A model generated the notes under the pieces. It ran no database searches. It saw nothing but the letters and a program-made list of their open reading frames with translations, and was not told where the DNA came from. The position numbers were made by a program, and so were the translations under genes. From Anaerolineaceae bacterium (lineage in GTDB: Bacteria; Chloroflexota; Anaerolineae; Aggregatilineales; Phototrophicaceae), in assembly GCA_026708325.1 (NCBI GenBank), contig JAPOVC010000020.1:62001-126000 (forward strand): DNA of 64,000 bases, in the 5' to 3' direction. How positions within the stretch are numbered: position 1 is the first letter of the stretch; every line of letters starts with the position of its first letter. Positions 50,892-59,900 of this stretch are shown piece after piece.

Positions 50892-50911
50892 CAGTCTCCG
50901 TACTATCGCGT

Positions 50912-52309
50912 TCAGGATGCGGCAGGGGCGCCGGCTGCCCGCAGTCGCAGCAGACGGGCATCGATGTCGCCGACCACCCGCTGCTCCGCCTCCCACCAGG
51001 CCGGGTCCCGTTGCGCATCCAGCTCCTCGACCGACTTGCCCTGCTGCTCCACCCAGGTGTAGTACTTCAGGTTGTGCCAGCGCTGTCGCACGTCGGGCGT
51101 TCCGGGCAGGACCCAGTCCCTCCCGGCGCCGCGGAAAATGCGCTCGATGCGCCCGGTCGCCGCCGCTTCATCCAGTTCCCCGTAGGTCCGGGCCATGTCA
51201 GCCATCACCGAATGGTAGCGATCGAGGGCGTCGGTCGCCACCGTCACGACCAGGTCGTCGGCGCCGAAGCCGTAGTGCCGCACGGTCTTGATGGCGCCCA
51301 GAATATTGCACACGCCGCTGATGCCCAGATGCGTGCCAAGCCGCGCCACCAGCGCGGGATCCGCGCCGTAGCGGTCGACCAGCACCTGCCGCGCGCGCGC
51401 CTCGCTCAGCAGCTGCAGGCCCTGCACACAGGCCAGGTCATCGATGCAAATCAGGGCGTCCATGTTGAGAACGTTGTGAATCCAGGTCACGTGCTTGTCG
51501 CCGATGCCTTCAATGTCGTGGGCGCCGTAGCCGTTGTTGTAGAGCGTCGGGCACTGCTGCGGTTCCAGCCCCACGATCTTGTGTTGCGGCCAGATCTGCC
51601 TGAGACGGTCGCCGGCGGCGATGGTGCCGGCGCTGCCCATGGCCGACACGAAGGCCGACACCACGCCGGCGCCGATGCCGGCCTGGGCCAGGTCGCCGGC
51701 CAGTTCCGCGATGGTGTTGCCGGTGACGTAATGATGGAAACGGTAGTTGCCCATCACTTCAAACTGGTTGAGGATGCGGATGTGATCGCCGCTCGCGCGC
51801 AGCCGCTTCGTCTCGTCGTAGATCTCCTTCACGTTGCTTTCCGAGCCCACGGTGCGCCGGATGCGCGCGCCATAGCCTTCGATGCGCTCAAATCGCTCGC
51901 GGCTCATGCCCTCGGGCAAGACCACCAGACTGTCGCAGCCCATGCGTCCGCCGACCCAGGCGCCGCCGATGCCGTAGTTGCCGGTCGAGGGCCACACCAG
52001 AACGTGCCGCGCCGGGTCCACCTCGCCGGTCAGCACCTGCTCCAGCAGCACCGAATAGGCCGCGCCGACCTTGTGGCTGCCCGAGGGAAAGTCCCGGCCG
52101 TAGAGCACGGCGATCGGGGTCTCGACGCCGCTCAGTTGCGGCGGCAGGGTGAAAGCCATGATGCGGTCGTCGGCGTCGCGCCAGCTGATGTTGAAGAGGT
52201 TGTGCGCATCCAGCGGGTCCCTTTCACGGACCTGCAGGGCGCGGCGGCGGGTCCCGGCCTCGATTCGGCCAGGGCGCAGCATCTCGTCGAAGGTCGGTCC
52301 GGTAATCAA
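50912..52309 (-). CDS. PLP-dependent fold-type II enzyme (cysteine synthase-like)
   Basis: A 465-residue member of the tryptophan synthase beta/cysteine synthase superfamily. The PLP lysine is in PSGSHKVGAAYSVL, and WPSTGNYGIGGAWVGGRM is the cofactor phosphate/substrate loop. It is not a recognisable YgeX (diaminopropionate ammonia-lyase) but occupies the corresponding position in the cluster. TTG start overlaps the upstream stop (TTGA). A lyase acting on diamino acids is a hypothesis. Confidence 0.82.
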   Translation of the reverse strand: MITGPTFDEMLRPGRIEAGTRRRALQVRERDPLDAHNLFNISWRDADDRIMAFTLPPQLSGVETPIAVLYGRDFPSGSHKVGAAYSVLLEQVLTGEVDPARHVLVWPSTGNYGIGGAWVGGRMGCDSLVVLPEGMSRERFERIEGYGARIRRTVGSESNVKEIYDETKRLRASGDHIRILNQFEVMGNYRFHHYVTGNTIAELAGDLAQAGIGAGVVSAFVSAMGSAGTIAAGDRLRQIWPQHKIVGLEPQQCPTLYNNGYGAHDIEGIGDKHVTWIHNVLNMDALICIDDLACVQGLQLLSEARARQVLVDRYGADPALVARLGTHLGISGVCNILGAIKTVRHYGFGADDLVVTVATDALDRYHSVMADMARTYGELDEAAATGRIERIFRGAGRDWVLPGTPDVRQRWHNLKYYTWVEQQGKSVEELDAQRDPAWWEAEQRVVGDIDARLLRLRAAGAPAAS

Positions 52310-53343
52310 GGGGCGTCCTCACTTTCCTGCGTTGTTTCTTCAGGGGCCGGCGCCGTATCTGTAGCGGCGGCATCGCGCCCACGTCGGACCCCGGCATCCT
52401 TCGCCGCAAAACCGGTCCTGTGCGCGACCAGATACAGGGGGCGCTGACGCACCTCGTCGAAAATCCGCGCCACGTACTGCCCCATGACAAACAAAAAGAA
52501 GAGCTGGAAGGCCCCCAGCAGCAGGAGCATGACGATGGTGGTCACCTGACCGCCCAGGAAGCCGGGGCCCAGCACCACGCGCATGAGCGAAATGATCGGC
52601 ACTGCCAGCACCGACAGGATGCCCAGAAAGAGGCTGAAGTAGATCATGACCTGCAGCGGGAACCAGGAGAAGCCGGTGATGGCGTCCAGCGCGAAGCGCA
52701 GCATTTTGCGCAGGGGGTACTTGGTCTCGCCGGCGTGGCGCGCCTGACGGACGTAGCGCACGCCGGTCTGGCGGAAGCCCACCCAGCTGGTCATGCCTCT
52801 GATGAATCGATTGTGTTCGCGCATCGAATTCAGCGCGTCGACCACCTTGCGGTCCAGCAGGCGAAAGTCGCCGGTATCGAGCGGAATGTCCACGTCGGTA
52901 ATGCGATAAATCAGTCGATAAAACACCAGCGCCGTCAGCTTCTTGAAACGGCTCTCGCCTTCCCGCTCGCTGCGAATGGCGTAGACGACCTCGTGGCCCG
53001 CGCGCCAGCGCTCGATCATGTCGAGAATCAGTTCCGGCGGGTCCTGCAGGTCACCGTCGATTAAAATGACGGCCTCGCCGGCGGCGTGGTCGAGCCCCGC
53101 CGTCACCGCAATCTGGTGACCGAAATTGCGCGCCAGGCCGAGAATGCGCAGGCGATCGTCCCTCGCGGCCGCGGCTTCCAGCAGCTCGCGCGTGCGGTCG
53201 CTGCTGCCATCGTCGACCGCAACCAGTTCCCAGGGGGCGCCGGTCTGGTCCAGCACGGCCCGCAGGCGCGCCAGCAGGGTCGGCACGTTCTCCTCCTCAT
53301 TGAAGAGCGGGACAACGACCGAAAAGACAGGTCCGGCGCTCAT
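52306..53343 (-). CDS. Family 2 glycosyltransferase, GtrB/DPM1-like
   Basis: A 345-residue polyprenyl-phosphate glycosyltransferase. FSVVVPLFNEEENVPTLL and VAVDDGSSDRTREL start the GT-A fold, ILIDGDLQDPPELI carries the metal-binding region, and two C-terminal membrane segments follow. Its link to the surrounding nitrogen-salvage genes is unclear although it is overlapped on both sides (ATGA and TTGA). Confidence 0.9.
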   Translation of the reverse strand: MSAGPVFSVVVPLFNEEENVPTLLARLRAVLDQTGAPWELVAVDDGSSDRTRELLEAAAARDDRLRILGLARNFGHQIAVTAGLDHAAGEAVILIDGDLQDPPELILDMIERWRAGHEVVYAIRSEREGESRFKKLTALVFYRLIYRITDVDIPLDTGDFRLLDRKVVDALNSMREHNRFIRGMTSWVGFRQTGVRYVRQARHAGETKYPLRKMLRFALDAITGFSWFPLQVMIYFSLFLGILSVLAVPIISLMRVVLGPGFLGGQVTTIVMLLLLGAFQLFFLFVMGQYVARIFDEVRQRPLYLVAHRTGFAAKDAGVRRGRDAAATDTAPAPEETTQESEDAP

Positions 53344-54593
53344 GCCGCGCGTTCCTGCAGGACCCGACGGATGGCCTGCGGGTCCGGCGGGACGCGTTGG
53401 GCGGCGCCGACGCTGCGGCGCGCCGTCGCCACGTCCTTGAGCCCGTTGCCGGTCACCAGCAACGCAACCGAACTGTCGCGTGACAGCTGCCCGCGGGCGA
53501 TCGCGCTCTCCAGGCCCGCCAGGGCCGCCGCCGCCGCCGGTTCGGCAAAGACGCCGCTGGTCTGGGCCAGACGCGGAATCGCGGCGAGAATGGCTTCGTC
53601 CGGCACGCTGACCCAGGCGCCGTCGCTCTGCTGCACGGCGCGCAGGGCCTTGGCCCGGTCCCGCGGCAGCCCGGCCGAGATGCTGTCGGCGATCGTGGAG
53701 GCCGCCTGCGCCCTCATGGCCGCCGCGCCGATGCCCGCGCGGGCCGCCTGTACCAGGGCCGAACTGCCCTCCGCCTGCACGCCGATCAGGCGCGGTTCCC
53801 GCTCTGTCCAGCCCAGCAGGCGCAACTCGCGGAAACCCTTGTGCAGGCCGCCGATGATGCTGCCGTCACCGACGCTGACCACCACAGCGTCCGGCACCTG
53901 CCAATGCAGCTGCGCCGCGATCTCAAGGGCCGCCGTCTTTTTGCCTTCGCTCGTGTAGGGATTGATCCCCGTATTGCGACAATACCAGCCCTCTTCCTGC
54001 GACAGGCGGAAACAGAGCTCAAAGGCCAGGTCATAGCTGCCGTCCAGCAGCAGCACCCGCGCGCCGTAGACCAGCAACTGGGCGATTTTGGCCTCCGGCG
54101 CGCCGGCCGGAACGAAGATGATGACGTCCAGTTCGGGAAGCGCGGCGCAGACGCCCGCAAGCGCCGCCGCCGCATTGCCGGTGCTGGCCGTGCTGACGAC
54201 CCTCTGCCCGCCTCGCAGGGCGCGCGCCACGACCATGGCGCTGGCGCGGTCCTTCAGCGAGGCCGTCGGGTTGCGTCCCTCGTCCTTGAGCCACAGCGCG
54301 CGCAGGCCCAGGTCCCGCGCCAGACGCGGCGCCGGCAGCAGCGGCGTATCGCCCACCGCCAGGGGCGGCACGCGGTCCTCCTCACCCAGGGGCAGCAGGG
54401 CGCGCCAGCGCCACATGCCCTCCGCCCGGGGGGCGAGCAGGGCGTCGCGGTCCAGTTGCGCGCGCAAGCGGGGGTAATCGTAGAGCACGTCCAGGGTGCC
54501 GACCTCGCCGCAATCGGGACACACGTAATCCAGGGCCTCCGGCGCATGGCCGTGGCCGCAAAGCACGCAACGCAATTCGCGCACGCCGCTCAT
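53340..54593 (-). CDS. Threonine synthase-like PLP enzyme
   Basis: A 417-residue fold-type II enzyme. Zinc ribbon cysteines at 9, 12, 25 and 28 (CVLC and CPDC), the PLP lysine in NPTASLKDRASA, and the phosphate loop STGNAAAALAG. Annotation as threonine synthase is possible, but no homoserine pathway gene is nearby, so it could be a second lyase of the cluster. Start overlaps the carbamate kinase stop. Confidence 0.82.
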   Translation of the reverse strand: MSGVRELRCVLCGHGHAPEALDYVCPDCGEVGTLDVLYDYPRLRAQLDRDALLAPRAEGMWRWRALLPLGEEDRVPPLAVGDTPLLPAPRLARDLGLRALWLKDEGRNPTASLKDRASAMVVARALRGGQRVVSTASTGNAAAALAGVCAALPELDVIIFVPAGAPEAKIAQLLVYGARVLLLDGSYDLAFELCFRLSQEEGWYCRNTGINPYTSEGKKTAALEIAAQLHWQVPDAVVVSVGDGSIIGGLHKGFRELRLLGWTEREPRLIGVQAEGSSALVQAARAGIGAAAMRAQAASTIADSISAGLPRDRAKALRAVQQSDGAWVSVPDEAILAAIPRLAQTSGVFAEPAAAAALAGLESAIARGQLSRDSSVALLVTGNGLKDVATARRSVGAAQRVPPDPQAIRRVLQERAA

Positions 54594-55549
54594 GCGGGCA
54601 GTGGCGCCGGCAGGATGCGCGTGCCGGCCTCCCCGTGGAGGGCCCGCGCCAGATTGGGCGGGTTGGTTATGATGGCTTCCGGACCGCCATGGCGAATGAA
54701 GTCCAGGCAGGCCTCGATCTTGGGCAACATGCTGCCGGGCGCGAAGTGCCCTTCGTCGCGATAACGCTCGGCTTCGGCGACGGTCAGCGTGTCCAGGTCC
54801 CGCTGGTCGGGTCGATTGAAATTGAGCGCCACCCTTTCCACGCCGGTCGAGATGATGAAAAGATCGGCCCGCAGTTCGCGCGCCAGCAGGCTGCCGCCCC
54901 GGTCCTTGTCTATCACCGCGCGCACCCCGCGCAGATCGCCCTGGGAATCGCGCACGACCGGTACGCCACCGCCACCGGCGGCGATGACGATGTAATCGTT
55001 GATCACCAGCATGCGGATCGCGTTGGTCTCCTGCAGCACCAGCGGCAGCGGGGAGGGCACGACGCGCCGCCAACCCCGGCCGGCGTCCTCGCGCAGCGTC
55101 CAGCCCTCGGCCTCGCGTTGACGGGCTTCCGCCTCGCTCATGAAGCCGCCCACGGGCTTGTCCGGGTTGGCGAAGGCCCTGTCGGCCGCGTCGACCGTCG
55201 TCTGCGTCACCACCGTGACAATGGTGCGGTTGATGCCGTGGCGCCGCAGCGCGCTGTCCAGCGCCTGCTGCAGCATGTAACCGATGCTTGCCTGGGTATG
55301 CGCCACCAGCATGTCCAGCGGGACCTCGTAGAGGCCGTGCCGCTGCGCGATTTCAAAGCGTTCCATGTTGGTGCCGACCTGGGGGCCGTTGCCATGGGTG
55401 AGAGTGACGCTCCAGCCGGCTGCGATCATGGCGGCGATGTTGCGGCAGGTCTCGTGAACGGCGTCCCACTGACTGTCGATGTCGGGCCGGCGCGGGTCGC
55501 GAATGAGCGAGTTGCCACCGACGGCGACCACGGCCAGCTTGCCTACCAT
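54590..55549 (-). CDS. arcC: Carbamate kinase
   Basis: A 319-residue kinase making ATP from carbamoyl phosphate and ADP. VVAVGGNSLI, THGNGPQVG and VIAAGGGGVPVV are the expected blocks. Follows the carbamoyltransferase by 39 bp, so the pair can conserve energy from ureido groups. Confidence 0.95.
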   Translation of the reverse strand: MVGKLAVVAVGGNSLIRDPRRPDIDSQWDAVHETCRNIAAMIAAGWSVTLTHGNGPQVGTNMERFEIAQRHGLYEVPLDMLVAHTQASIGYMLQQALDSALRRHGINRTIVTVVTQTTVDAADRAFANPDKPVGGFMSEAEARQREAEGWTLREDAGRGWRRVVPSPLPLVLQETNAIRMLVINDYIVIAAGGGGVPVVRDSQGDLRGVRAVIDKDRGGSLLARELRADLFIISTGVERVALNFNRPDQRDLDTLTVAEAERYRDEGHFAPGSMLPKIEACLDFIRHGGPEAIITNPPNLARALHGEAGTRILPAPLPA

Positions 55550-55588
55550 GAGGCCCCTCCTTACACCTGGGTTGGCACTCGCCTGGCG

Positions 55589-56572
55589 CTAACGCATCGT
55601 CAGCGCCATGGTCGCCTTCTGCACGTGCAGGCGGTTTTCGGCCTCGTCGTAGACGATGCTCTGCGGCCCGTCGATCACGCCGTCCGTAACCTCAATGTTG
55701 CGGTCCGCCGGCAGGCAGTGCATGTAGACGGCGTGGTCCTGCGCCAGCGCCATGCGCCTCTCGTCCGTGATCCAGTCCGTATACTGCCGCCCGATGCGCG
55801 CCGATTCTTCATCGTCATCCGTCGTCAACAGCGCGCCCCAGCTCTTCGGATAAAGGATGTCAGCGTCGCGGAAGCCGGCATCGAAGTCGTCGATCAGTTC
55901 CAGCGAGCCGCCATTTTGCCGCACGTTGTCATGCGCCTGTTGCAGGATGTCCGGCATCAGTTTGTACTCCGGCGGATGCGTCAGGCGCAGGTTCATGCCG
56001 AAGCGCGACATCAGCAGGATCAGGCTCTGGGGCACCGAAATCGGCTTCTGGTAACTGGCGGCGTAGGCCCAGCTGACGTTCATGGTCCGGCCGCGCAGAT
56101 CACGCCCGAAGCGCTCCATGATGGTCATGAGGTCGGCCAGAATCTGGAAGGGATGGTAGACGTCGCACTGCATGTTCAGCACCGGCGCGCGGCTGGCGGC
56201 GGCCACCTCGCGAATGTAGCGGTTGCCAAAGTCCCAGTCGCACTGACGGATGGCGATGCCGTCGGTATAGCGCCCGACGATTTCGCCGATTTCCTTCGCG
56301 GTGTCGCCATGGCTGATTTGCGTGGTCTGGCTCTCGATGAACTGCGCGTGACCGCCCAGCTGGGCCATGCCGGCCTCGAAGCTGATGCGCGTGCGCGTGC
56401 TGGAGAAGAAGAAAAGCATCCCCAGCACCTTGTCGCGCAGCAGGGCGTGGGGCTCGCCGGTCGCGCGTCGTCGCTTCAGGTCCCAGGCGACGTCCAGCAG
56501 GGTATCGATTTCGTCCCGCGTCCATTCCTGGGTGGTGATCATGTCACGACCGCGCAAGTCCGTCTGCATCAC
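55589..56572 (-). CDS. ygeW: YgeW-like carbamoyltransferase
   Basis: A 327-residue aspartate/ornithine carbamoyltransferase-superfamily protein. Carbamoyl-phosphate loop FSSTRTRISFEAGM, VYHPFQILADLMTI, and MHCLPADRNIEV. The end DGPQSIVYDEAENRLHVQKA and the cluster context (YgeY, SsnA, carbamate kinase) favour YgeW, though ordinary ornithine carbamoyltransferase cannot be fully excluded. Has its own candidate promoter. Confidence 0.8.
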   Translation of the reverse strand: MMQTDLRGRDMITTQEWTRDEIDTLLDVAWDLKRRRATGEPHALLRDKVLGMLFFFSSTRTRISFEAGMAQLGGHAQFIESQTTQISHGDTAKEIGEIVGRYTDGIAIRQCDWDFGNRYIREVAAASRAPVLNMQCDVYHPFQILADLMTIMERFGRDLRGRTMNVSWAYAASYQKPISVPQSLILLMSRFGMNLRLTHPPEYKLMPDILQQAHDNVRQNGGSLELIDDFDAGFRDADILYPKSWGALLTTDDDEESARIGRQYTDWITDERRMALAQDHAVYMHCLPADRNIEVTDGVIDGPQSIVYDEAENRLHVQKATMALTMR

Positions 56573-56605
56573 TGCCTCTCCCGATCCCGCTCAAACAGGG
56601 CGAAA

Positions 56606-56634
56606 ATTGTACCCCTAACGGGTACGGCGGTCAC
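56606..56634 (-). promoter_or_regulatory. Candidate ygeW promoter with operator-like inverted repeat
   Basis: On the minus strand GTGACC (56634-56629), a 17-bp spacer, then TACAAT (56611-56606), about 34 nt before the ygeW start. GTACCC-N5-GGGTAC (56609-56625) overlaps the -10 and spacer, the position expected of a repressor site. Confidence 0.5.
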
Positions 56635-57839
56635 GTCTCCGCCTGTCGCAGCGTGGCGGGCAGCAGGGCGTACCACTCGGTGGAACGCAGCACGTCCTCC
56701 AGGGGCACCTGGTCCAGCACCGTATGGGCATGTTCTTCCTCACCCGGGCCGAAACCGATCGAGGGAATGCCGGCCTTGCCGGCCCAGAACACGCCGTTGG
56801 TGGAGAAGTTCCACTTCCCCGGCCTTTCCATCGGGCCCCACAGCGTCTCACCGGCGCGCAGACCCGCCTGCACCAGGGAATGCTCCTCACCCAGCGCCCA
56901 GGCCGGGTAAATCTTGTCGAGCGGGTACACGTAGCCGGTGTAACTGGGCACCTCGTAACGCAATATCGAGACTTCCATGTCATCCCGCTCGCCCACGATC
57001 GCCTGCAGGCGCCGCAGTTCCTCGTGGGGGTCCTCGCCGAAGGTCAGACGCCGGTCGACGAAGCATCGGGCGTGGTTGGGCACGGCATTGATGCTGGGGG
57101 TGTCCACGTGGATGTCGGTGATCGTGATGCGACCGTCGCCGAGAAAGGGATCGTTGCGGAATTCCGGCTCCAGACGGCGGATGCGCTCCATCACCGGCAG
57201 CAACTTGTAGATCGGGTTGTCGCCCAGATGATTGGAAGCGGCGTGCGAACTGCGGCCGCGGGCATCCACCTGCATTTCAACGCGCCCCTTCTGGCCGCGG
57301 TAGACCTGCATGTTGGTCGGTTCGCCGATGACGACCAGGTCCGGCCGCAGGCCCTCCACGTTGTAGAGGGCGTCCGGCGCGCTGCCGTCGTTCCACTCTT
57401 CCATGTTTCCAAAGTAGTACGCCGTGAATCCCTCCAGCAGGCCCAGTTCACGCGCCAGCGCCAGACCGTAAATCATGCCCGGCGTGCTGCCCTTCTCGTC
57501 GCAGGCGCCGCGGGCATAGAGCACTCCGTCGCGCACCACGCCTTCAAAGGGGTCCCAGTCCCACTCCTCCAAGTTGCCGACGCCGACCGTGTCGAGGTGA
57601 CTGTCGTAAAGCAGTTTGCGCGGCCCGTCGCCAATGCGCCCGACGACGTTGCCCATGCGGTCCCACCACACCTCGTCAAAGCCGACGCGCCGCATTTCCG
57701 CCTCGGCGCGCTCGCCCACCTCGCGGATCTGGCTGTCCATGCTGGGGATCGCGCAGAGTTCGCGCAAGAATGCGATGATGGTGTCCCTTTCCAGCGCCAC
57801 GTGGGCGCGCAGCCTTTCAATCGTCCCGAAATCCGTCAT
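56631..57839 (-). CDS. ygeY: M20-family hydrolase, YgeY-like
   Basis: A 402-residue dizinc amidohydrolase. LYDSHLDTVGVGN, ARGACDEKGS and FGNMEEWNDGS hold the metal ligands and catalytic Glu; HAASNHLGDNP is the dimerisation His region. The YgeY family is annotated as selenium-metabolism-linked and recently tied to purine degradation. ATG at 57839 has GGAGAGG upstream. Confidence 0.86.
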   Translation of the reverse strand: MTDFGTIERLRAHVALERDTIIAFLRELCAIPSMDSQIREVGERAEAEMRRVGFDEVWWDRMGNVVGRIGDGPRKLLYDSHLDTVGVGNLEEWDWDPFEGVVRDGVLYARGACDEKGSTPGMIYGLALARELGLLEGFTAYYFGNMEEWNDGSAPDALYNVEGLRPDLVVIGEPTNMQVYRGQKGRVEMQVDARGRSSHAASNHLGDNPIYKLLPVMERIRRLEPEFRNDPFLGDGRITITDIHVDTPSINAVPNHARCFVDRRLTFGEDPHEELRRLQAIVGERDDMEVSILRYEVPSYTGYVYPLDKIYPAWALGEEHSLVQAGLRAGETLWGPMERPGKWNFSTNGVFWAGKAGIPSIGFGPGEEEHAHTVLDQVPLEDVLRSTEWYALLPATLRQAET

Positions 57840-57896
57840 GAAAACCTCTCCACGCCGGTCCGCAAACGGGACCGGCCCCATCCATATTTGCCACCG

Positions 57897-58784
57897 TCAA
57901 GAGTGCAGGCCGACGCTGCGTTGCGCGGCCAGCAGGGTGTGTCGCAGCAACATCGTGATGGTCATCGGCCCCACGCCGCCGGGCACCCTGCTGATGGCGC
58001 CCGCCACCTGCCTGGCCCGCTCGAAGTCCACGTCCCCGGCCCAGCGCCAGCCGCGTTCGCTGGAGGGGTCCTCAACGCGATTGGTGCCGACGTCGATGAC
58101 CGCCACCCCCGGCTTCAACCACTCCGCCTGCACAAACAGGGGCCGCCCCAGGGCCGCGATGAGCACGTCCGCCTGGCGCACCAGGGCGGGCAGGTCGCGG
58201 GTGTGACTGTGGCAATGGGTCACGGTGGCATTGGCCTTTTGCAGCATCAGGGCCAGCGGCAGCCCCACGATGTTGCTGCGGCCCAGTACAACGGCGTGCG
58301 CGCCCGCGAGACTCACGCCGGCGTCTTCCAGCATGACCATCACGCCGGAAGGCGTCGCCGGCGTGAAGGCCGGCTCGCGCCCCTTCATGGCCAGCTGACC
58401 GATGTGCAGGGGATGGAAGCCGTCCACGTCCCTGGCGAGGCTCACCTGCGCCAGGGTTTTCTGTTCGTCAATCTGCGGCGGCAGCGGCAACTGCACCAGG
58501 ATGCCATGGACGGCCGGATCGGCGTTGAAGGCGCGCAGGGCCCGTTCCACCGAGCGCTGGTCGCTGTCGGCGTCCAGTTCCAGGGTTTGCGATTCGATGC
58601 CCACCTTTTCGCATGCGCGGCGCTTCATGCGTACGTATTGCGCCGAGGCCGGGTCGTCCCCGGCCAGCAGGGCCGCCAGGCGGGGCACCAGGCCATGCTC
58701 CTGGCGCAGTCGGGCCACGTCCGCTGCGATTTCCGCCTGAAGACGCTGCGCCAACGCCCTGCCGTCAAGTATCCTTGCGCCCAT
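57897..58784 (-). CDS. folD: Methylenetetrahydrofolate dehydrogenase/cyclohydrolase
   Basis: A 295-residue bifunctional folate enzyme. YVRMKRRACEKVGI, ILVQLPLPPQ and VVLGRSNIVGLPLALML are the canonical blocks. ATG at 58784 preferred; an in-frame GTG at 58805 is possible. First gene of the long minus-strand cluster; folate one-carbon handling also fits purine breakdown (formyl or formimino groups), but folD is a housekeeping gene. Confidence 0.93.
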   Translation of the reverse strand: MGARILDGRALAQRLQAEIAADVARLRQEHGLVPRLAALLAGDDPASAQYVRMKRRACEKVGIESQTLELDADSDQRSVERALRAFNADPAVHGILVQLPLPPQIDEQKTLAQVSLARDVDGFHPLHIGQLAMKGREPAFTPATPSGVMVMLEDAGVSLAGAHAVVLGRSNIVGLPLALMLQKANATVTHCHSHTRDLPALVRQADVLIAALGRPLFVQAEWLKPGVAVIDVGTNRVEDPSSERGWRWAGDVDFERARQVAGAISRVPGGVGPMTITMLLRHTLLAAQRSVGLHS

Positions 58785-58890
58785 CCCTGCCCCGTCGTCC
58801 TGCACGCCGCCTACAGTCTACACCCTGGCCGGGGGAACTCACAGGCCAAGCTGTTCTGCGAACGGCTTTCTGTTACACTGGAAACATGCC

Positions 58891-59898
58891 ATGGCAGCCC
58901 GAAAGGAAGAGGGTTTGAGCGACGGTCGCGGCATCTTCTTTATGGTGGTTGGACCACCGGGCGCGGGCAAAAACACCCTGATGAACGATGCCCTCCGGCG
59001 ATTGTCCTGGCTGAAGCACCTGGCGACCTGTACCACACGCTCGCCGCGCCCCGGTGAAGCGGAGGCCGGTGAGTACCATTTCGTCTCCATGCCGCGCTTT
59101 CGGCAAATGATCGCGAACGACGAGTTGCTGGAATGGCAGGAAGTCCATCCTGGCCGCTACTACGGGGTCCCGCGCCTGGCCGTTGAACGCGGTCTGGCGG
59201 CGGGCGAGTCCCTGATCGCCGATCTGGACGTGCTGGGCGCCACCTGCCTGCAGATGCTCTATCCCGAAAACAGTGTGTTGATTTTCATTGAACCGCCCTC
59301 GGCCCGGGAGTTGACTTTGAGAATGCAGGGGCGCGGCGACCGGGAAGCGGACATCCAGTCTCGCATACGCCGCGTACGCATGGAAATGCAGTACGTCGCT
59401 CTCGCGGATGAAGTCATCGTCAACGACGATCTGGCCTCGTCCCGCGACAGGTTGTGCAACATTCTGCAGGAACGGCGGGAACGGCGGCAGTCTAATCGGG
59501 GTGGCTTTCGCGACAGGCGTTACATGGCGCGGCTGCTGGTCATGGAAGGGGACCGGGCGCTGTTGCGGACCGAAGGCGCGCCTTTGCCCTGGCGTCCCCT
59601 GCGAAGGCCTGAAACGCCGCACGAGGCCGCCCTGCGTTGCCTGGCGGACCTGCCCTGGAATGCCCGGGGTTGCCTGCACAATCCCCTGGGTCACGCCGGC
59701 TCCTTTCTGCCGCCGACCCTGGTCGAGGCGCTGCCTAGCGCGGAGGGTCAGGAATTGCATTTCACTTGGGTCTTCCGGCTCGATGACGCTCCCGCGGCCG
59801 CTCCCGCAGGCTGGCGCTGGACCTCGCTGCAAGACCCTGAGCTGCCCGCCGGCCTGGCGCAGCAGCTGAACGTCGGCGAAGCCCTGATGTCGCCCTGA
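58891..59898 (+). CDS. gmk: Guanylate kinase-like protein with C-terminal Nudix-like domain
   Basis: A 335-residue fusion. Residues 1-195 are a guanylate kinase: VVGPPGAGKNTLMN (Asn after the P-loop Lys, as Gly or Asp occur in other Gmk), TCTTRSPRPGEAEAGEYHFV and YYGVPRLAVE. The last 130 residues (MARLLVMEGDRALL...) resemble a degenerate Nudix fold without a clear Nudix box. The start is either the ATG at 58891 or a TTG at 58915 preceded by GGAAGAGGG. Confidence 0.78.
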   Translation: MAARKEEGLSDGRGIFFMVVGPPGAGKNTLMNDALRRLSWLKHLATCTTRSPRPGEAEAGEYHFVSMPRFRQMIANDELLEWQEVHPGRYYGVPRLAVERGLAAGESLIADLDVLGATCLQMLYPENSVLIFIEPPSARELTLRMQGRGDREADIQSRIRRVRMEMQYVALADEVIVNDDLASSRDRLCNILQERRERRQSNRGGFRDRRYMARLLVMEGDRALLRTEGAPLPWRPLRRPETPHEAALRCLADLPWNARGCLHNPLGHAGSFLPPTLVEALPSAEGQELHFTWVFRLDDAPAAAPAGWRWTSLQDPELPAGLAQQLNVGEALMSP

Positions 59899-59900
59899 CC

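Noticed and set aside
54635..59057. Plus-strand open frames of 818 and 777 codons
   Set aside because: They lie opposite carbamate kinase, YgeW, YgeY and FolD, which have complete family motifs.
58891..59898. Broken P-loop in guanylate kinase (GKN instead of GKS/T)
   Set aside because: Gmk proteins commonly have Gly, Asp or Asn here followed by Thr, so activity is not excluded.
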